From contig JANMDR010000170.1 in the NCBI GenBank assembly GCA_031376425.1, positions 1-15,701 on the forward strand: 15,701 bases of DNA, in the 5' to 3' direction. Both the position numbers and the translations under genes were made by a program. This DNA comes from JANMDR01 sp031376425 (GTDB taxonomy: Bacteria; Pseudomonadota; Gammaproteobacteria; Burkholderiales; Usitatibacteraceae). Each line of letters opens with the position of its first letter. Positions within the stretch are counted from its first letter, which is position 1. The notes beneath the pieces were generated by a model. It had not been told where the DNA came from, did no database searches, and was given only the letters and a program-made list of their open reading frames with translations. Of this stretch, positions 15,585 through 15,701 are shown one piece after another.

Positions 15585-15701
15585 TTGGATGCTGAACCCC
15601 TAAATCTTGCCGCCGCGTTGCGGCAAGATGATGAAAATAATGCCTCCAGCCCGCTGGAATGGTATTGGCATTTTTCGCAGCGCCCAGACTTTCAAACTGA
15701 T
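15585..15701 (+). CDS. Start of an unrecognised reading frame, cut by the window end
   Basis: After lpdA no terminator is seen. A frame opens after TAA (15552-15554) and stays open to the last base. It has no ATG; the only plausible start is TTG 15585, with AAGG (15567-15570) a rather distant ribosome site. The 39 visible residues include a protein-like aromatic stretch, SPLEWYWHFSQRPDF. No family is recognised. In many Betaproteobacteria the gene after lpdA is zapE, but this N-terminus does not resemble it. An overlapping frame from ATG 15628 is also open to the end, so even the reading frame is uncertain. Confidence 0.35.
   Translation, partial: MDAEPLNLAAALRQDDENNASSPLEWYWHFSQRPDFQTD
15604..15629. 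repeat. Perfect 10-bp inverted repeat after lpdA
   Basis: ATCTTGCCGC (15604-15613) pairs perfectly with GCGGCAAGAT (15620-15629) around a 6-nt loop. There is no T-tract on either side, so it is not a standard intrinsic terminator. It falls inside the possible reading frame beginning at 15585 and directly overlaps the ATG at 15628. Confidence 0.7.

Noticed and set aside
1..15701. CRISPR arrays, tRNA or rRNA genes, insertion sequences.
   Set aside because: No spaced direct repeats, tRNA-like cloverleaf, rRNA sequence or transposase was seen.

Overview
The window is a chromosomal stretch of core energy metabolism from a proteobacterium, most likely a betaproteobacterium of moderate GC (roughly mid to high 40s percent by eye). 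The order sdhC-sdhD-sdhA-sdhB, sdhE, gltA, sucA, sucB, lpdA on one strand is the usual TCA-cycle supercluster of Betaproteobacteria, and the protein sequences fit that group. No order or genus is claimed.

Layout: (1) Bases 1-2790 hold the end of etfA and a 600-residue acyl-CoA dehydrogenase with a C-terminal extension, closed by a strong intrinsic terminator. (2) Bases 2790-3361 hold one minus-strand gene for an exported DsrE-like protein. Downstream of it is a short open stretch that may be a gene remnant. (3) Bases 3362-3713 are the intergenic region between this gene and the divergent sdh operon. (4) Bases 3714-6986 hold sdhCDAB, complete, with all heme, FAD and Fe-S ligands visible. (5) Bases 7003-8027 are the unusual part. 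A terminator-like hairpin follows sdhB. Then come a nucleotidyltransferase-fold protein (168 aa) and an overlapping 65-aa charged protein that look like a toxin-antitoxin-style pair. sdhE follows 2 bp later with a GTG start. (6) Bases 8116-15525 hold gltA, sucA, sucB, a 95-aa membrane protein and lpdA. A terminator-like hairpin lies inside the first codons of the membrane protein gene. (7) Bases 15526-15701 hold the start of an unrecognised reading frame cut off by the window edge.

How the genes work together: the acyl-CoA dehydrogenase passes electrons to ETF. SdhABCD oxidises succinate and reduces quinone, and SdhE helps load FAD onto SdhA. GltA makes citrate, and SucA/SucB/Lpd form the 2-oxoglutarate dehydrogenase complex that feeds succinyl-CoA towards succinate.

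Most of the window is ordinary. The parts worth a second look are the nucleotidyltransferase/small-protein pair wedged between sdhB and sdhE, the hairpin overlapping the small membrane gene between E2 and E3, and the debris-like open frame behind the DsrE gene. All family assignments come from reading the sequence and recalling family motifs; no database search was run.
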